DNA of 64,000 bases, taken from contig WGMK01000027.1 in the NCBI GenBank assembly GCA_016125095.1, positions 1 through 64,000 of the forward strand, in the 5' to 3' direction. Position 1 is the stretch's first letter, and every line of letters starts with the position of its first letter. This stretch comes from Candidatus Hydrogenedens sp. (GTDB lineage: Bacteria; Hydrogenedentota; Hydrogenedentia; Hydrogenedentales; JAEUWI01). Positions 42,607 to 50,910 of this stretch are shown here, in pieces. The position numbers and the translations under genes were made by a program. A model generated the notes under the pieces. It was given only the letters and a program-made list of their open reading frames with translations, did no database searches and was not told the DNA's origin.

Positions 42607-44358
42607 TTAATCGTCGTCGAACCGGTCGGTATGGCCCAGCACTTCCTCGGCGCTGGTAATACCCTGCACGCACTTCACGATGCCCTGCTCGCGCAGGGTG
42701 AGCATGCCCAGGTTCTTGCGGGCATACTTGCGGATATCGAAGGCCATGGCGCGATCGAGCACCATTTCGCAGATATTCTCGTCGATGACGAGCATTTCGT
42801 AGAGACCGGTACGGCCGATGTAGCCGCGGAAATCGCAGGCGGCGCAGCCCTTGGGTTTGTACAGCCGCAGGTTGGGGTTGGCCCGGTAGGCCTTGGGCAG
42901 GCCGAGCTCGTCCATTTCCTTCTGGCTGGGAATGTAGGGTTCCTTGCAGTCGCGGCAGAGCTTACGCGTGAGCCGCTGGGCCAGCACGCCCTCGAGCGAG
43001 GCCGTGATCAGGAAGGGCTCCACTTCCATGTCGAGCAGACGGGTGATGGTCTCGGGCGCGCTGTTGGTGTGCAGCGTGCTCAGCACCAGGTGGCCGGTGA
43101 GCGAGGCCTCGACCGCGATCTGCGCGGTCTCGAGGTCGCGGATTTCACCCACCATCACGATGTCGGGGTCCTGGCGCAGGATGGCGCGCAGGCAGGCCGC
43201 GAAGGTGAGGCCGATGTCTTCCTTCACCTGGCACTGAATCAGCCGGTCGATCTGCAATTCGACCGGGTCCTCGGTGGTGATGATCTTCACCTGGGGGGTG
43301 TTCAGTTCGTTCAGGCAGGCGTAGAGCGAAGTCGTCTTGCCGGAACCGGTGGGCCCGGTGACGAGGAAAATGCCGTTGGGCTTGTTGATGACCGTGTCGA
43401 TCAGCTTGAGCTGGCGCTCGTCGAAGCCGAGCACGTTCATGTCGATCTTGATGGCGGTACGGTCGAGGATACGCATCACGACGTTTTCGCCGTAGAGCGT
43501 GGGCAGCGTGGCCACGCGGATATCGATGATGGTGTCGCCCACCTTCAGCTCGATGCGCGCGTCCTGCGGGAGACGGCGCTCGCCGATGTCCATGCTGCAG
43601 ATGACCTTGATGCGGGCCACCAGCGCGATGTGCAGGTTCTTCGGCGGCGCGACGATTTCCTGCAGGATGCCGTCCACGCGGATGCGGATGCGGAACTGAT
43701 CCTCGTAGACCTCGAAGTGCACGTCGGACGCGCGCTTCTTCACGGCGTCGAGGAAGATCAGGTTGACGATCTTGATCACCTCGGGCTGCATCGCCAGCTC
43801 GACGAGGTTGTCGGTGTCGCGCACCACTTCCTGGGTGCCGAGTTCCTCGAGGCTCAGTTCGGCCGTGCCCACGCGATCCTCGAGGTCGTGCAGCATCTCG
43901 TGGATGGAGTCGGTCTCGTAGGAATAGTTGGAGCGCCACACCGCGGCCACGTCGGCCGCGTTGCTCACCGCGCCGCGCACCTCGCAGGAAAGAATCTGCG
44001 AGAGGTCGTCGAGCACCTGGATGTTGAGCGGGTCGGCCATGGCAACCGTGAGGATGCCGTCGCTGAACCGGATCGGGATGATGTTGTAGAAGCGGGCCAC
44101 ATCGCCCGGCACCTTGCGGATGACGTCTTCGGGAATTTTGAGCTTGGTGAGATCGATGCGCTCCATGCCCGACTGCACGCCGAGCGCCTCGATGATGTGC
44201 TGTTCTTCGCAATAGCCCATCGACACGAGCACGCGGCCGAGCATATCGCCCGTGAGACGCTGGCGCTGCAGGGCCTCGTCGAGCTGCAGGGGACTCAATA
44301 CGCCCTGCTCGACGAGGATGTCGCCAATCTGCCGTTCTGCTGTGCTCATGCCGGGCAT
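42607..44358 (-). CDS. second PilB/GspE-type extension ATPase (pilB2)
   Basis: This 583-residue protein has an N-terminal MshEN-type domain (QIGDILVEQGVLSPLQLDEA ... RVLVSMGYCEEQHIIEALGV). Its C-terminal ATPase carries Walker A GPTGSGKTTSLYACL (about residue 336), Walker B and His box (DIVMVGEIRDLETAQIAVEA, HLVLSTLHTNSAPETITRLL) and a four-cysteine zinc site (CRDCKEPY ... GCAACDFRGY). It powers filament extension. It is the second such ATPase of the operon, separated from the first only by pilT. MshEN domains can bind c-di-GMP, so the two motors may respond differently. Confidence 0.92.
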   Translation of the reverse strand: MPGMSTAERQIGDILVEQGVLSPLQLDEALQRQRLTGDMLGRVLVSMGYCEEQHIIEALGVQSGMERIDLTKLKIPEDVIRKVPGDVARFYNIIPIRFSDGILTVAMADPLNIQVLDDLSQILSCEVRGAVSNAADVAAVWRSNYSYETDSIHEMLHDLEDRVGTAELSLEELGTQEVVRDTDNLVELAMQPEVIKIVNLIFLDAVKKRASDVHFEVYEDQFRIRIRVDGILQEIVAPPKNLHIALVARIKVICSMDIGERRLPQDARIELKVGDTIIDIRVATLPTLYGENVVMRILDRTAIKIDMNVLGFDERQLKLIDTVINKPNGIFLVTGPTGSGKTTSLYACLNELNTPQVKIITTEDPVELQIDRLIQCQVKEDIGLTFAACLRAILRQDPDIVMVGEIRDLETAQIAVEASLTGHLVLSTLHTNSAPETITRLLDMEVEPFLITASLEGVLAQRLTRKLCRDCKEPYIPSQKEMDELGLPKAYRANPNLRLYKPKGCAACDFRGYIGRTGLYEMLVIDENICEMVLDRAMAFDIRKYARKNLGMLTLREQGIVKCVQGITSAEEVLGHTDRFDDD

Positions 44359-44373
44359 GGTGCTATGGAATCC

Positions 44374-45483
44374 TTATTCTTTGGCGCCGGGTTCGAGGGG
44401 CTTGGGGCCGTCCTCAAGCCCGAAGGTGCGCGCGGTGTTTTCAAACTCGGCCTGGTCCTGCGCCTTCGCGTGGCAGTCCTCGTAGTTCACGACGCCCTTG
44501 CGGTACAGCGCCAGCATGTGCTCGTCGAGCAGGTTCATGCCGTGCTTGTGGCCGGTCTGGATGGCCGACGTGATGCGGTAGGATTTGTTTTCGCGGATCA
44601 GGTTGGAGATGGCCGGGGTGTTCACCATCATTTCGTAGGCGGCCACGCGGCCGAAGCCGCTTTTCTTCTTCAGCAGGGTCTGCGAAAGCACGGCCTTGAG
44701 GTTACCGGCCAGCTGCGTGCGGATCTGCTCCTGCTGGTTCGTGGGGAAGGCGTCGACGAGTCGGTCCACGGTACGCACGGCGCCCGTGGTGTGCAGCGTG
44801 CCGAACACCAAGTGGCCGGTTTCGGCCGCGGTCACGGCAGCCTCGATGGTTTCGAGGTCGCGCATTTCGCCCACGAGGATTACGTCAGGGTCCTGGCGCA
44901 GGGCGCGGCGGAGCGCCTCGCCGAAGGTGGGCACGTCTACGCCCACTTCGCGCTGCGTGATGATGCTCTTCTTGTGATCGTGGTAATACTCGATCGGGTC
45001 TTCAATCGTGATGATGTGATGATCAAGGTTCGTGTTGATCCAGTCGATCATCGTGGCGAGCGAGGTGGACTTGCCGGAACCGGTCGGCCCGGTCACCAGC
45101 ACCATGCCGCGCGGCATCTGGATGATCTCTTTCATCACTTTGGGCAGGCCGATCTGCTCGAACGTGAGCAGGGTCTTCGGAATCAGGCGGAGCACCATGC
45201 CGATGAAGCCGCGCTGCTTGAACACGGACACGCGGAAACGGGCCACGTCTTCGAAGGCGAAACCGAAGTCGGTACCGCCGACTTCCTGCAGTTCCTGCTG
45301 GTTGTCGACCGACGCGATGCTCTTCATCAGGCGCTCGGAATCCTCCGGCGTGAGCGGATCGTCGCCGAAGTACACCAGGCTGCCGTGCACGCGCCCCACC
45401 GGGGGGTTCTTCACCGCGATGTGCAGGTCGGACCCGTCGCGGTCGACCAGCATGCGCAGCAGGCTTACCATTTCATACGCCAT
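44374..45483 (-). CDS. pilT: PilT retraction ATPase
   Basis: This 369-residue protein shows the short N-domain SLLRMLVDRDGSDLHIAVKN, Walker A GPTGSGKSTSLATMIDWI (about residue 131), the Asp box ITIEDPIEYYHDHKKSIITQ, Walker B DPDVILVGEMRDLETIEAAV and the His box HLVFGTLHTTGAVRTVDRLV. The AIRNLIRE-type retraction motif appears as AISNLIRENKSYRI. PilT marks a true retractable type IV pilus rather than a simple T2SS pseudopilus. The start codon overlaps the stop codon of the upstream pilB (TGATG). Confidence 0.95.
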   Translation of the reverse strand: MAYEMVSLLRMLVDRDGSDLHIAVKNPPVGRVHGSLVYFGDDPLTPEDSERLMKSIASVDNQQELQEVGGTDFGFAFEDVARFRVSVFKQRGFIGMVLRLIPKTLLTFEQIGLPKVMKEIIQMPRGMVLVTGPTGSGKSTSLATMIDWINTNLDHHIITIEDPIEYYHDHKKSIITQREVGVDVPTFGEALRRALRQDPDVILVGEMRDLETIEAAVTAAETGHLVFGTLHTTGAVRTVDRLVDAFPTNQQEQIRTQLAGNLKAVLSQTLLKKKSGFGRVAAYEMMVNTPAISNLIRENKSYRITSAIQTGHKHGMNLLDEHMLALYRKGVVNYEDCHAKAQDQAEFENTARTFGLEDGPKPLEPGAKE

Positions 45484-47348
45484 CAGGCAGTCTCCTTCTT
45501 CGACTCTTTCGGGCGCTCCTCGCGGAGCGGATCGTCTACGCGCGTGCGTCGGTTGACTTCTTCAATCGTGGTGATGCCATTCAGGGCCTTGCGCCAGGCG
45601 TCCTCGCGCATGGTCTTCATGCCGGCGCGGCGCGCGGCGCGCTTGATCACGGCGGACGATTCCCCGCGCATCAGCATGCCGCGGATCTCGTCGTTGGATA
45701 TCAGCAGTTCGTAGGCGCCCAGGCGGCCCTGGTGGCCGGTGCGGTTGCAGTTGTCGCAGCCCTCGCCGTGGAATAGCTCGACCTTGGACAGATCTACCTG
45801 GAAACCCAGGCGCTCGACCTCTATTTCCGGCGGGTCGTAGGGGGCCTTGCACGACGAGCAGATGGTGCGCACGAGGCGCTGCGCCATGATGGCGCGCACG
45901 CCCGACGCCACGAGGAAGGGCTTGATGCCCACGTCGATCAGACGCGTGAACGAACTTGCGGTATCGTTGGTGTGCAGGGTCGAGAACACCAGGTGGCCGG
46001 TAAGCGCCGCCTTGATGGCGATTTCGGCGGTTTCCTGGTCACGGATTTCGCCCACCATCACGATATCCGGGTCCTGGCGGAAGATGGCACGCAGCGCGCG
46101 GCTGAAATTCCAGCCGATGTCGTGGTTGATCTGCACCTGGTTGATGCCGGTCAGCTGGTATTCCACCGGGTCTTCCACGGTGATGATTTTGCTGTCGGGC
46201 GTGTTCAAGGTATGCAGCGAGGCATAGAGCGTCGTTGTCTTGCCAGAGCCGGTGGGGCCGGTCACCAGGATCACGCCGGTCGCCTGGTTCAGCAGGTTTT
46301 CCCACGAACGCTGGTCTTCCGGGCTGAACCCGAGCTGGCCCAGGCCGAGCATCAGGCCCGACTTGTCCAGGATACGCATCACGACGCTCTCGCCATGCAC
46401 GGCCGGCAGCGCGCTCACGCGCAGGTCGATCACCTTGCCGGCCACGGACATCTTGATACGGCCGTCCTGCGGCACGCGGCGCTCGGTGATGTCCATGCCC
46501 GCCATGAGCTTCAGGCGCGAGGTAATGGCCGGTTGCGCGCGCTTGGGCGGCATGGGCATCAGCTGCATTACGCCGTCGACACGGTAGCGGATCTTTACGT
46601 CCTGCTTGCCCGGCTCGATGTGAATATCGGACGCGCGCAGGCGGAAGGCTTCCATGATCATCTGCTGCACGTATTTAACGACCGGGTTGTCGAGGTCTTC
46701 GTCCTCGTCGTCGCCCGAGGCCGCGCGGATGTTGTCTTCCAGTTCCGCGCCGTCGATGCTCATGCTGCCCAGGCTGATGTCGCTTTCGCTCAGGCTGCCC
46801 AGGCTGCTCAGCGACGAATCGAGCGAGCTCATGTTCGACATCGAGCTCAGCGTGCTCATGCTCGACGCGCTGCTCACCGTCGAAAGCATGTTCTCCACGC
46901 TGGCGTCGGTGAGGCCGTAGTACTTGTTCAGCGCGAGCGCGATTTCCTCGGGCGTCGCAATCACCGTGTCGATGGGGCGCTCGAGCAGGCGCTGCACGCC
47001 GTCGATGTTGTCGAAGTTCGTGGGGTCGGCCGAGGCCACCACCAGCATGCCGCCCTTTTCCTCGATGGGAATGATGCGGTAGGTCGTGGCGATGTTGCCC
47101 GGCACCTGCGAGCGGATACGCTCGGGAATCTCGCGATCCGAGATCTTGATGATCTGGATGCCGAGCTGATCGGCCAGCGCCTCGGTGATGTGGCTCTTGG
47201 AGATGGCCCCCATGCGCAGCAAGATTTCACCAATCTTGCGATGACCCATCGAGGTCTGCTGCTTGTGGATCGCCTCATCGAGCTGGGACTGCTTGATCAC
47301 ACCCCGCTCGACAAGACGCTGGCCAAAGAGACTATACGTTGCCTGCAT
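45483..47348 (-). CDS. pilB: PilB extension ATPase with Ser/Met-rich linker (pilB1)
   Basis: This 621-residue protein is the first gene of the pilus operon. An MshEN domain lies in the first 130 residues (QRLVERGVIKQSQLDEAIHK; ILLRMGAISKSHITEALADQ). Between residues about 150 and 200 is a low-complexity linker made of Ser, Met and Leu (SSASSMSTLSSMSNMSSLDS) followed by an acidic stretch (GDDEDEDLDN). The ATPase has Walker A GPTGSGKTTTLYASLHTL (about residue 365), DIVMVGEIRDQETAEIAIKA and a four-Cys zinc site (CSSCKAPY ... GCDNCNRTGH). Transcription starts at the near-consensus promoter at 47379-47407. Confidence 0.94.
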   Translation of the reverse strand: MQATYSLFGQRLVERGVIKQSQLDEAIHKQQTSMGHRKIGEILLRMGAISKSHITEALADQLGIQIIKISDREIPERIRSQVPGNIATTYRIIPIEEKGGMLVVASADPTNFDNIDGVQRLLERPIDTVIATPEEIALALNKYYGLTDASVENMLSTVSSASSMSTLSSMSNMSSLDSSLSSLGSLSESDISLGSMSIDGAELEDNIRAASGDDEDEDLDNPVVKYVQQMIMEAFRLRASDIHIEPGKQDVKIRYRVDGVMQLMPMPPKRAQPAITSRLKLMAGMDITERRVPQDGRIKMSVAGKVIDLRVSALPAVHGESVVMRILDKSGLMLGLGQLGFSPEDQRSWENLLNQATGVILVTGPTGSGKTTTLYASLHTLNTPDSKIITVEDPVEYQLTGINQVQINHDIGWNFSRALRAIFRQDPDIVMVGEIRDQETAEIAIKAALTGHLVFSTLHTNDTASSFTRLIDVGIKPFLVASGVRAIMAQRLVRTICSSCKAPYDPPEIEVERLGFQVDLSKVELFHGEGCDNCNRTGHQGRLGAYELLISNDEIRGMLMRGESSAVIKRAARRAGMKTMREDAWRKALNGITTIEEVNRRTRVDDPLREERPKESKKETA

Positions 47349-47378
47349 CCCTATACGCCTCGCTACTCACTCAACATA

Positions 47379-47407
47379 ATGCTACCAGAGGATTGGTGTT
47401 TTGTCAA
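47379..47407 (-). promoter_or_regulatory. strong sigma70 promoter of the pilus operon
   Basis: On the minus strand TTGACA (47407-47402) is a perfect -35 box, 17 bases from TAGCAT (47384-47379). The start would be near 47371, with a short leader to the ATG at 47348. It lies in a conspicuously AT-rich gap of 221 bases (47349-47569). Confidence 0.75.
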
Positions 47408-47443
47408 TGTAAATACTGCAAACTTCCGTTGATAACACTGGAC

Positions 47444-47461
47444 TTACAAAAGTATTTGTAA
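47444..47461. promoter_or_regulatory. inverted repeat upstream of the pilus promoter
   Basis: TTACAAA and TTTGTAA form 7-bp perfect arms around a 4-base spacer (AGTA). The centre is about 48 bases upstream of the -35 box, a position suited to an activator site. The protein that binds is unknown. Confidence 0.4.
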
Positions 47462-47504
47462 ACAATATACCGGATTTTTGACCAATCCGATACACCTGCT
47501 TCAA

Positions 47505-47539
47505 CGGCCCCGCTCCCCTCTTCCTTCGAGGCGGGGCCG
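47505..47539 (-). terminator. stem-loop after the T2SS operon
   Basis: CGGCCCCGC (47505-47513) pairs with GCGGGGCCG (47531-47539), 31 bases after the gspM stop codon. No clear U-tract follows, so termination strength is uncertain. Confidence 0.5.
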
Positions 47540-47569
47540 CATAGGTCTGACAAGTCTGATTCTGCGTTA

Positions 47570-48103
47570 TCAGCTTTCGGGACGCAAGGTAACGAAGGTG
47601 AGCATGCACTCCAGACCCTGCGCATCGGCGGTGGGCCGCAGATAGGACAATTGGTACAACGCGATCAGGTTGTTCGCATCGTACACGGTGTGCAGGAAAT
47701 TGACGAGCTCTTCCAGCGAGATGTTGTTCAGTTTCACCTCGACCAGCTCGACCAGATCGGATTCCTGGCTGGAACGCCGCACTTGGTTCAAACTGGAACG
47801 TTCCTGCAGTTTTACTTCGTTGAGGGTGCGCTGCAGAAAGGTGATGAAACTGAAGTTGGACGGCCGGGTGCGCAGGCGCTCGGCGATGGGACGCTGTTGT
47901 TCGACGCGCGTCTCGGCGTCCATCTTGTCGAGCTGGGCCATTTGCAGGCCCGATTGCGCATCGTCCAGTTCGGCGCGGGCGCTGAGGTAGTTGGCGCGTG
48001 GGCCGGCCGGCACCCACCAGGCGAGGATGCCCAGAATGACCAGCAGCAGCAGCCATACGGCGAGCTTCGATCGCGATTCATTCTCGAGCTGGATGTTTTC
48101 CAT
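47570..48103 (-). CDS. gspM: GspM/PilO-like T2SS assembly-platform protein
   Basis: ATG 48103 (AGGAAGG just upstream) gives 177 residues: a short cytoplasmic start, one membrane helix (LAVWLLLLVILGILAWWVPA) and a coiled-coil region (YLSARAELDDAQSGLQMAQL). A small alpha-beta periplasmic domain follows (SLEELVNFLHTVYDANNLIA). This is the GspM or PilO topology. GspM pairs with GspL at the inner membrane to connect the ATPase with the pseudopilus. It is the last gene of the T2SS operon, 20 bases after gspL. Primary-sequence similarity in this family is low, so the call rests on topology and position. Confidence 0.78.
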   Translation of the reverse strand: MENIQLENESRSKLAVWLLLLVILGILAWWVPAGPRANYLSARAELDDAQSGLQMAQLDKMDAETRVEQQRPIAERLRTRPSNFSFITFLQRTLNEVKLQERSSLNQVRRSSQESDLVELVEVKLNNISLEELVNFLHTVYDANNLIALYQLSYLRPTADAQGLECMLTFVTLRPES

Positions 48104-48123
48104 GAAGCCTTCCTGGATTCGCC

Positions 48124-49566
48124 TTAACTGACGCCCGGCTCGGGACGCATGATCTTGATGGCAAAGGTCGTGGTGGAGCCCTCGACGCGCACCTCGGGAT
48201 CGCTCTCGAAGCGGAAGCGCGGCTCGGTCTTGAGGCCCGCGAAGATCTCCTGCAACTGCCCGCTGTTGCCCACTTCGCCCTCGACGATAATCCAGGGGAG
48301 GCGGTTGCCAGGCGGCGACACGCGGATGTTGTGCAGCGTAATCTGGTCCTCGGGCAGGCGCCTGCCAAGGATGGTGAGTATCTCCAGCAGCGTCGGATCG
48401 GTGAACACCGTGGTGTCGATGTCGTCGGGCAGGCCCTCTTCCATGCTGTCGAGGGCTTCCATCTGCACGGTTTCCTGCTGCGCGCGCAGGGTGGCCGCTT
48501 CTTCGCGGTATTGATTGGCCGCCTGCCAGTAATACAGGGCCCAGCCGCCGAGCACCAGCGCCAGCAACACACCGGAAAACACCACGTGCCGGGTAGCGTC
48601 GCGGATGAAGGGATTCACGTCCTGCTGTTCGCCGATGAGATTGACGCCGAAGCCGCGGCCGGTGCTGCCGTGTGCGGCGCCGAGCACGGCTTCCCAGCGG
48701 TTCAGCTTGTGGCCCGAGGGCCCCTCGGCCAATGCCACGGCCGCACCCGGAATCGAGGTGATCATCGTGCTGGATTCGACCGGCACGCCGATGCTCTGCT
48801 GCAGGGCCGCGGCCTCGTCGGACGCCAGCTGCACGCCGGTGACGTGGAGTAGCTCGACGGCTTCCTTGCCGCGCCATTTCGACGCGAAGGCGCGCAGGGT
48901 ATTGGCCACTTCGCGGGCGAAGGCGTCGGGATTGGTCTCTACCATCTCGCTCGAGAAGGGCAGGTGGCGGAAGAAGGCCATGCGCTTGTTGTAGGTCACC
49001 GCGAGGCAGGCGTGCCCGCGGCGCAGGTGCAGCACGGCCTGCAGGCCGCGCAGGGGCTGCGCGATGGACCACAGCCCGGTAAGCGCTACGACATCGACGG
49101 TGATGGCATCGAGCCGGGCGCCCGCGGCCTCGAGCAGGGCCTGAGCCTCGGCTATCTGGCTGTTGCGCGCGGCGATGGCCAGCACCTCGGTCTCGCCGTC
49201 GAACTCGCCGACGGTGGTGAAATCGATCGCCAGCTCGTCGATGGGCAGCGCGAGGTAGGGCTCGAGCTCGAAGCGCACCGAGGCGGCCACGCGGCGCGCG
49301 CCGCGGAACGGAATGGTCAGGTTGCGCGCGATGGTTTGCGCGCTGGACAGGCACACGACGTAGCAGGCCGGGGTGCCGCCGAGGGCGTCGAGCGCGCTGT
49401 CGATCGCCTTGACCATGGCGTCGAAGCGCTCGTCGGGCTCGGCATAGACGGCGGTGACAGCGTGCACGGCATCGAGGACGGGCTGTTTGCCGCCGGCCCG
49501 CACCTGGGCCACGCGCACCTCGTCCCCGTCAAACTCAATCGCAGCGATAGTAGACGTTAAAAGCAT
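48124..49566 (-). CDS. gspL: GspL-type (PilM-PilN fused) T2SS platform protein
   Basis: From ATG 49566 the protein has 480 residues. The N-terminal 290 residues are an actin-like PilM/GspL cytoplasmic domain (TIAAIEFDGDEVRVAQVRAG, ARNLTIPFRGARRVAASVRF, ELEPYLALPIDELAIDFTTV). A membrane helix (VVFSGVLLALVLGGWALYYW) follows. A PilN/GspL-type periplasmic segment ends the protein (LLEILTILGRRLPEDQITLH, GEVGNSGQLQEIFAGLK). It recruits the GspE ATPase and holds GspM. An ATG at 49596 is an alternative start; neither has a strong ribosome site. It lies between gspK and gspM as in canonical operons. Confidence 0.87.
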   Translation of the reverse strand: MLLTSTIAAIEFDGDEVRVAQVRAGGKQPVLDAVHAVTAVYAEPDERFDAMVKAIDSALDALGGTPACYVVCLSSAQTIARNLTIPFRGARRVAASVRFELEPYLALPIDELAIDFTTVGEFDGETEVLAIAARNSQIAEAQALLEAAGARLDAITVDVVALTGLWSIAQPLRGLQAVLHLRRGHACLAVTYNKRMAFFRHLPFSSEMVETNPDAFAREVANTLRAFASKWRGKEAVELLHVTGVQLASDEAAALQQSIGVPVESSTMITSIPGAAVALAEGPSGHKLNRWEAVLGAAHGSTGRGFGVNLIGEQQDVNPFIRDATRHVVFSGVLLALVLGGWALYYWQAANQYREEAATLRAQQETVQMEALDSMEEGLPDDIDTTVFTDPTLLEILTILGRRLPEDQITLHNIRVSPPGNRLPWIIVEGEVGNSGQLQEIFAGLKTEPRFRFESDPEVRVEGSTTTFAIKIMRPEPGVS

Positions 49567-49635
49567 ACGGATTCCCGTGGGGTTCAAGCCCGGCATTGTA
49601 ACGGACGCTGCAAGGCGAATTCCTGTCGGGCGGCA

Positions 49636-50910
49636 CTACCGGATCACCCGCCAATCCAGGATCCGGAACTGCTCGATGTCGAGCAGGTCCATGGCCGTGT
49701 CGGTGTCGGTGCCGGGGTCGCCCAGATAGGCCTGCATGTTCTGCTTCTGAATCGGACTCCAGGTCTCGGTCACGTATTGCGACTGGTCCTGTTCGTAGGG
49801 CCGCCGCCACACGTAGGCCTCGATTCGCACCTTGGTCTGGTCGTGCCGGCCGTCGCCGAAGATGCGGAAACAATTGCTCCAGGTGATGAAGGGATGCCAC
49901 TGGGTTGTAGGGTCGCCGTTCGGGTTACTGGGGTCGGGGTTCACGCCGGGGTTCGGGTTCTGCCGGTTGCGGCGCCCATTCGGGTTGTTCGGATCGGCCT
50001 GATTGTTTGTGTTCTGCACTTCGCCCTGCAGGGTCTGCCAGCTCAAGTACGGCGGGCCGCTGGAGAAATTGAAGGTGTAGCCCTGCGTGCTCCAGCCATC
50101 GACCACCGCAGCGATGACCTCGTCGGCGGCGCTGTTGATGTTGATGGCGCCGCTGGGCGCGCCGTGTACGGTAAGCGTCTCGGAGAGCGGCAGCATGGGC
50201 GGGTCGAGCGTCTGGTCGCCGTAGTACATCTCTGGCGTGAAGCCCTGGACGAGCAGCAGTTCCTCGATGTGGTCCATCGGGCCGTTCTTGCAGCTGTAGG
50301 GATTCTCGAGCCCCTGGTAGTAGTCGTTCTCTGCGCCGTTCGGCTCGGTGTTGTCGTCGTCATTGTAGTCGAGCCAGTCGAGAATCGAGTCCACCTCGGT
50401 CTCGCCGTCGGTTTCGTTGCGCGTGGCGAAGAAGACCTTGAGCGTCTCGATGAGCGGTTCGTTGCGCTCGAGCTCGTCGGTTTCGGGGTTGTATTGCAGC
50501 AGCGCGTTCAGGTTGATCTTGCCGTACTCGTCGGAGACCGTGGTGCGGCGCTCCGCTTCGTTGATCTGCTCGAAGGCGGTGCCTAAGCTCCAGGAGTCCG
50601 GAGAAAAATCCGCGCGGCCGACGTCGTATTGCGGGTCCGCCGCCTGGCCGGTAAGGGATGCGGATTGATTGACGGGGTTGCCGTTTTCATCGAAGAGCAC
50701 GAGGTCTTCCGCCAGCAGGGCCATGCCCTCGGCCACGGCGGACTTGGCGGCCAGGTATGCCTCGAAGTCGCTGCCCTGGTTCATGGTGAGCGAGGCGTCG
50801 ACCTCGGCGTCGTAGGCGAACTCGACGATAATCGCGGCGAGCAGCACGACGAACATGAGCACAAGCATGAGCGCCACGCCCTCGTTGCCTTTGCGCGGGC
50901 GCTTCTTCAT
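49636..50910 (-). CDS. gspK: GspK minor pseudopilin
   Basis: This 424-residue protein begins KKRPRKGNEGVALMLVLMFV, a prepilin leader with cleavage before V and no Glu at +5, the hallmark of GspK. Conserved motifs include YGKINLNALLQYNPETDE (about residue 125), VDSILDWLDYNDD and GAININSAADEVIAAVV (about 255). GspK caps the pseudopilus tip with GspI and GspJ. An Asn/Pro/Gly-rich insertion near residue 310 (NNPNGRRNRQNPNPGVNPDP) is unusual. The start overlaps the gspJ stop codon by four bases. Confidence 0.92.
   Translation of the reverse strand: MKKRPRKGNEGVALMLVLMFVVLLAAIIVEFAYDAEVDASLTMNQGSDFEAYLAAKSAVAEGMALLAEDLVLFDENGNPVNQSASLTGQAADPQYDVGRADFSPDSWSLGTAFEQINEAERRTTVSDEYGKINLNALLQYNPETDELERNEPLIETLKVFFATRNETDGETEVDSILDWLDYNDDDNTEPNGAENDYYQGLENPYSCKNGPMDHIEELLLVQGFTPEMYYGDQTLDPPMLPLSETLTVHGAPSGAININSAADEVIAAVVDGWSTQGYTFNFSSGPPYLSWQTLQGEVQNTNNQADPNNPNGRRNRQNPNPGVNPDPSNPNGDPTTQWHPFITWSNCFRIFGDGRHDQTKVRIEAYVWRRPYEQDQSQYVTETWSPIQKQNMQAYLGDPGTDTDTAMDLLDIEQFRILDWRVIR

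Noticed and set aside
42586..45714. A long plus-strand frame over pilB2 and pilT
   Set aside because: The minus strand encodes complete Walker A, Walker B and zinc motifs over the whole length; the plus frame has only His/Asp/Gly-rich low complexity.
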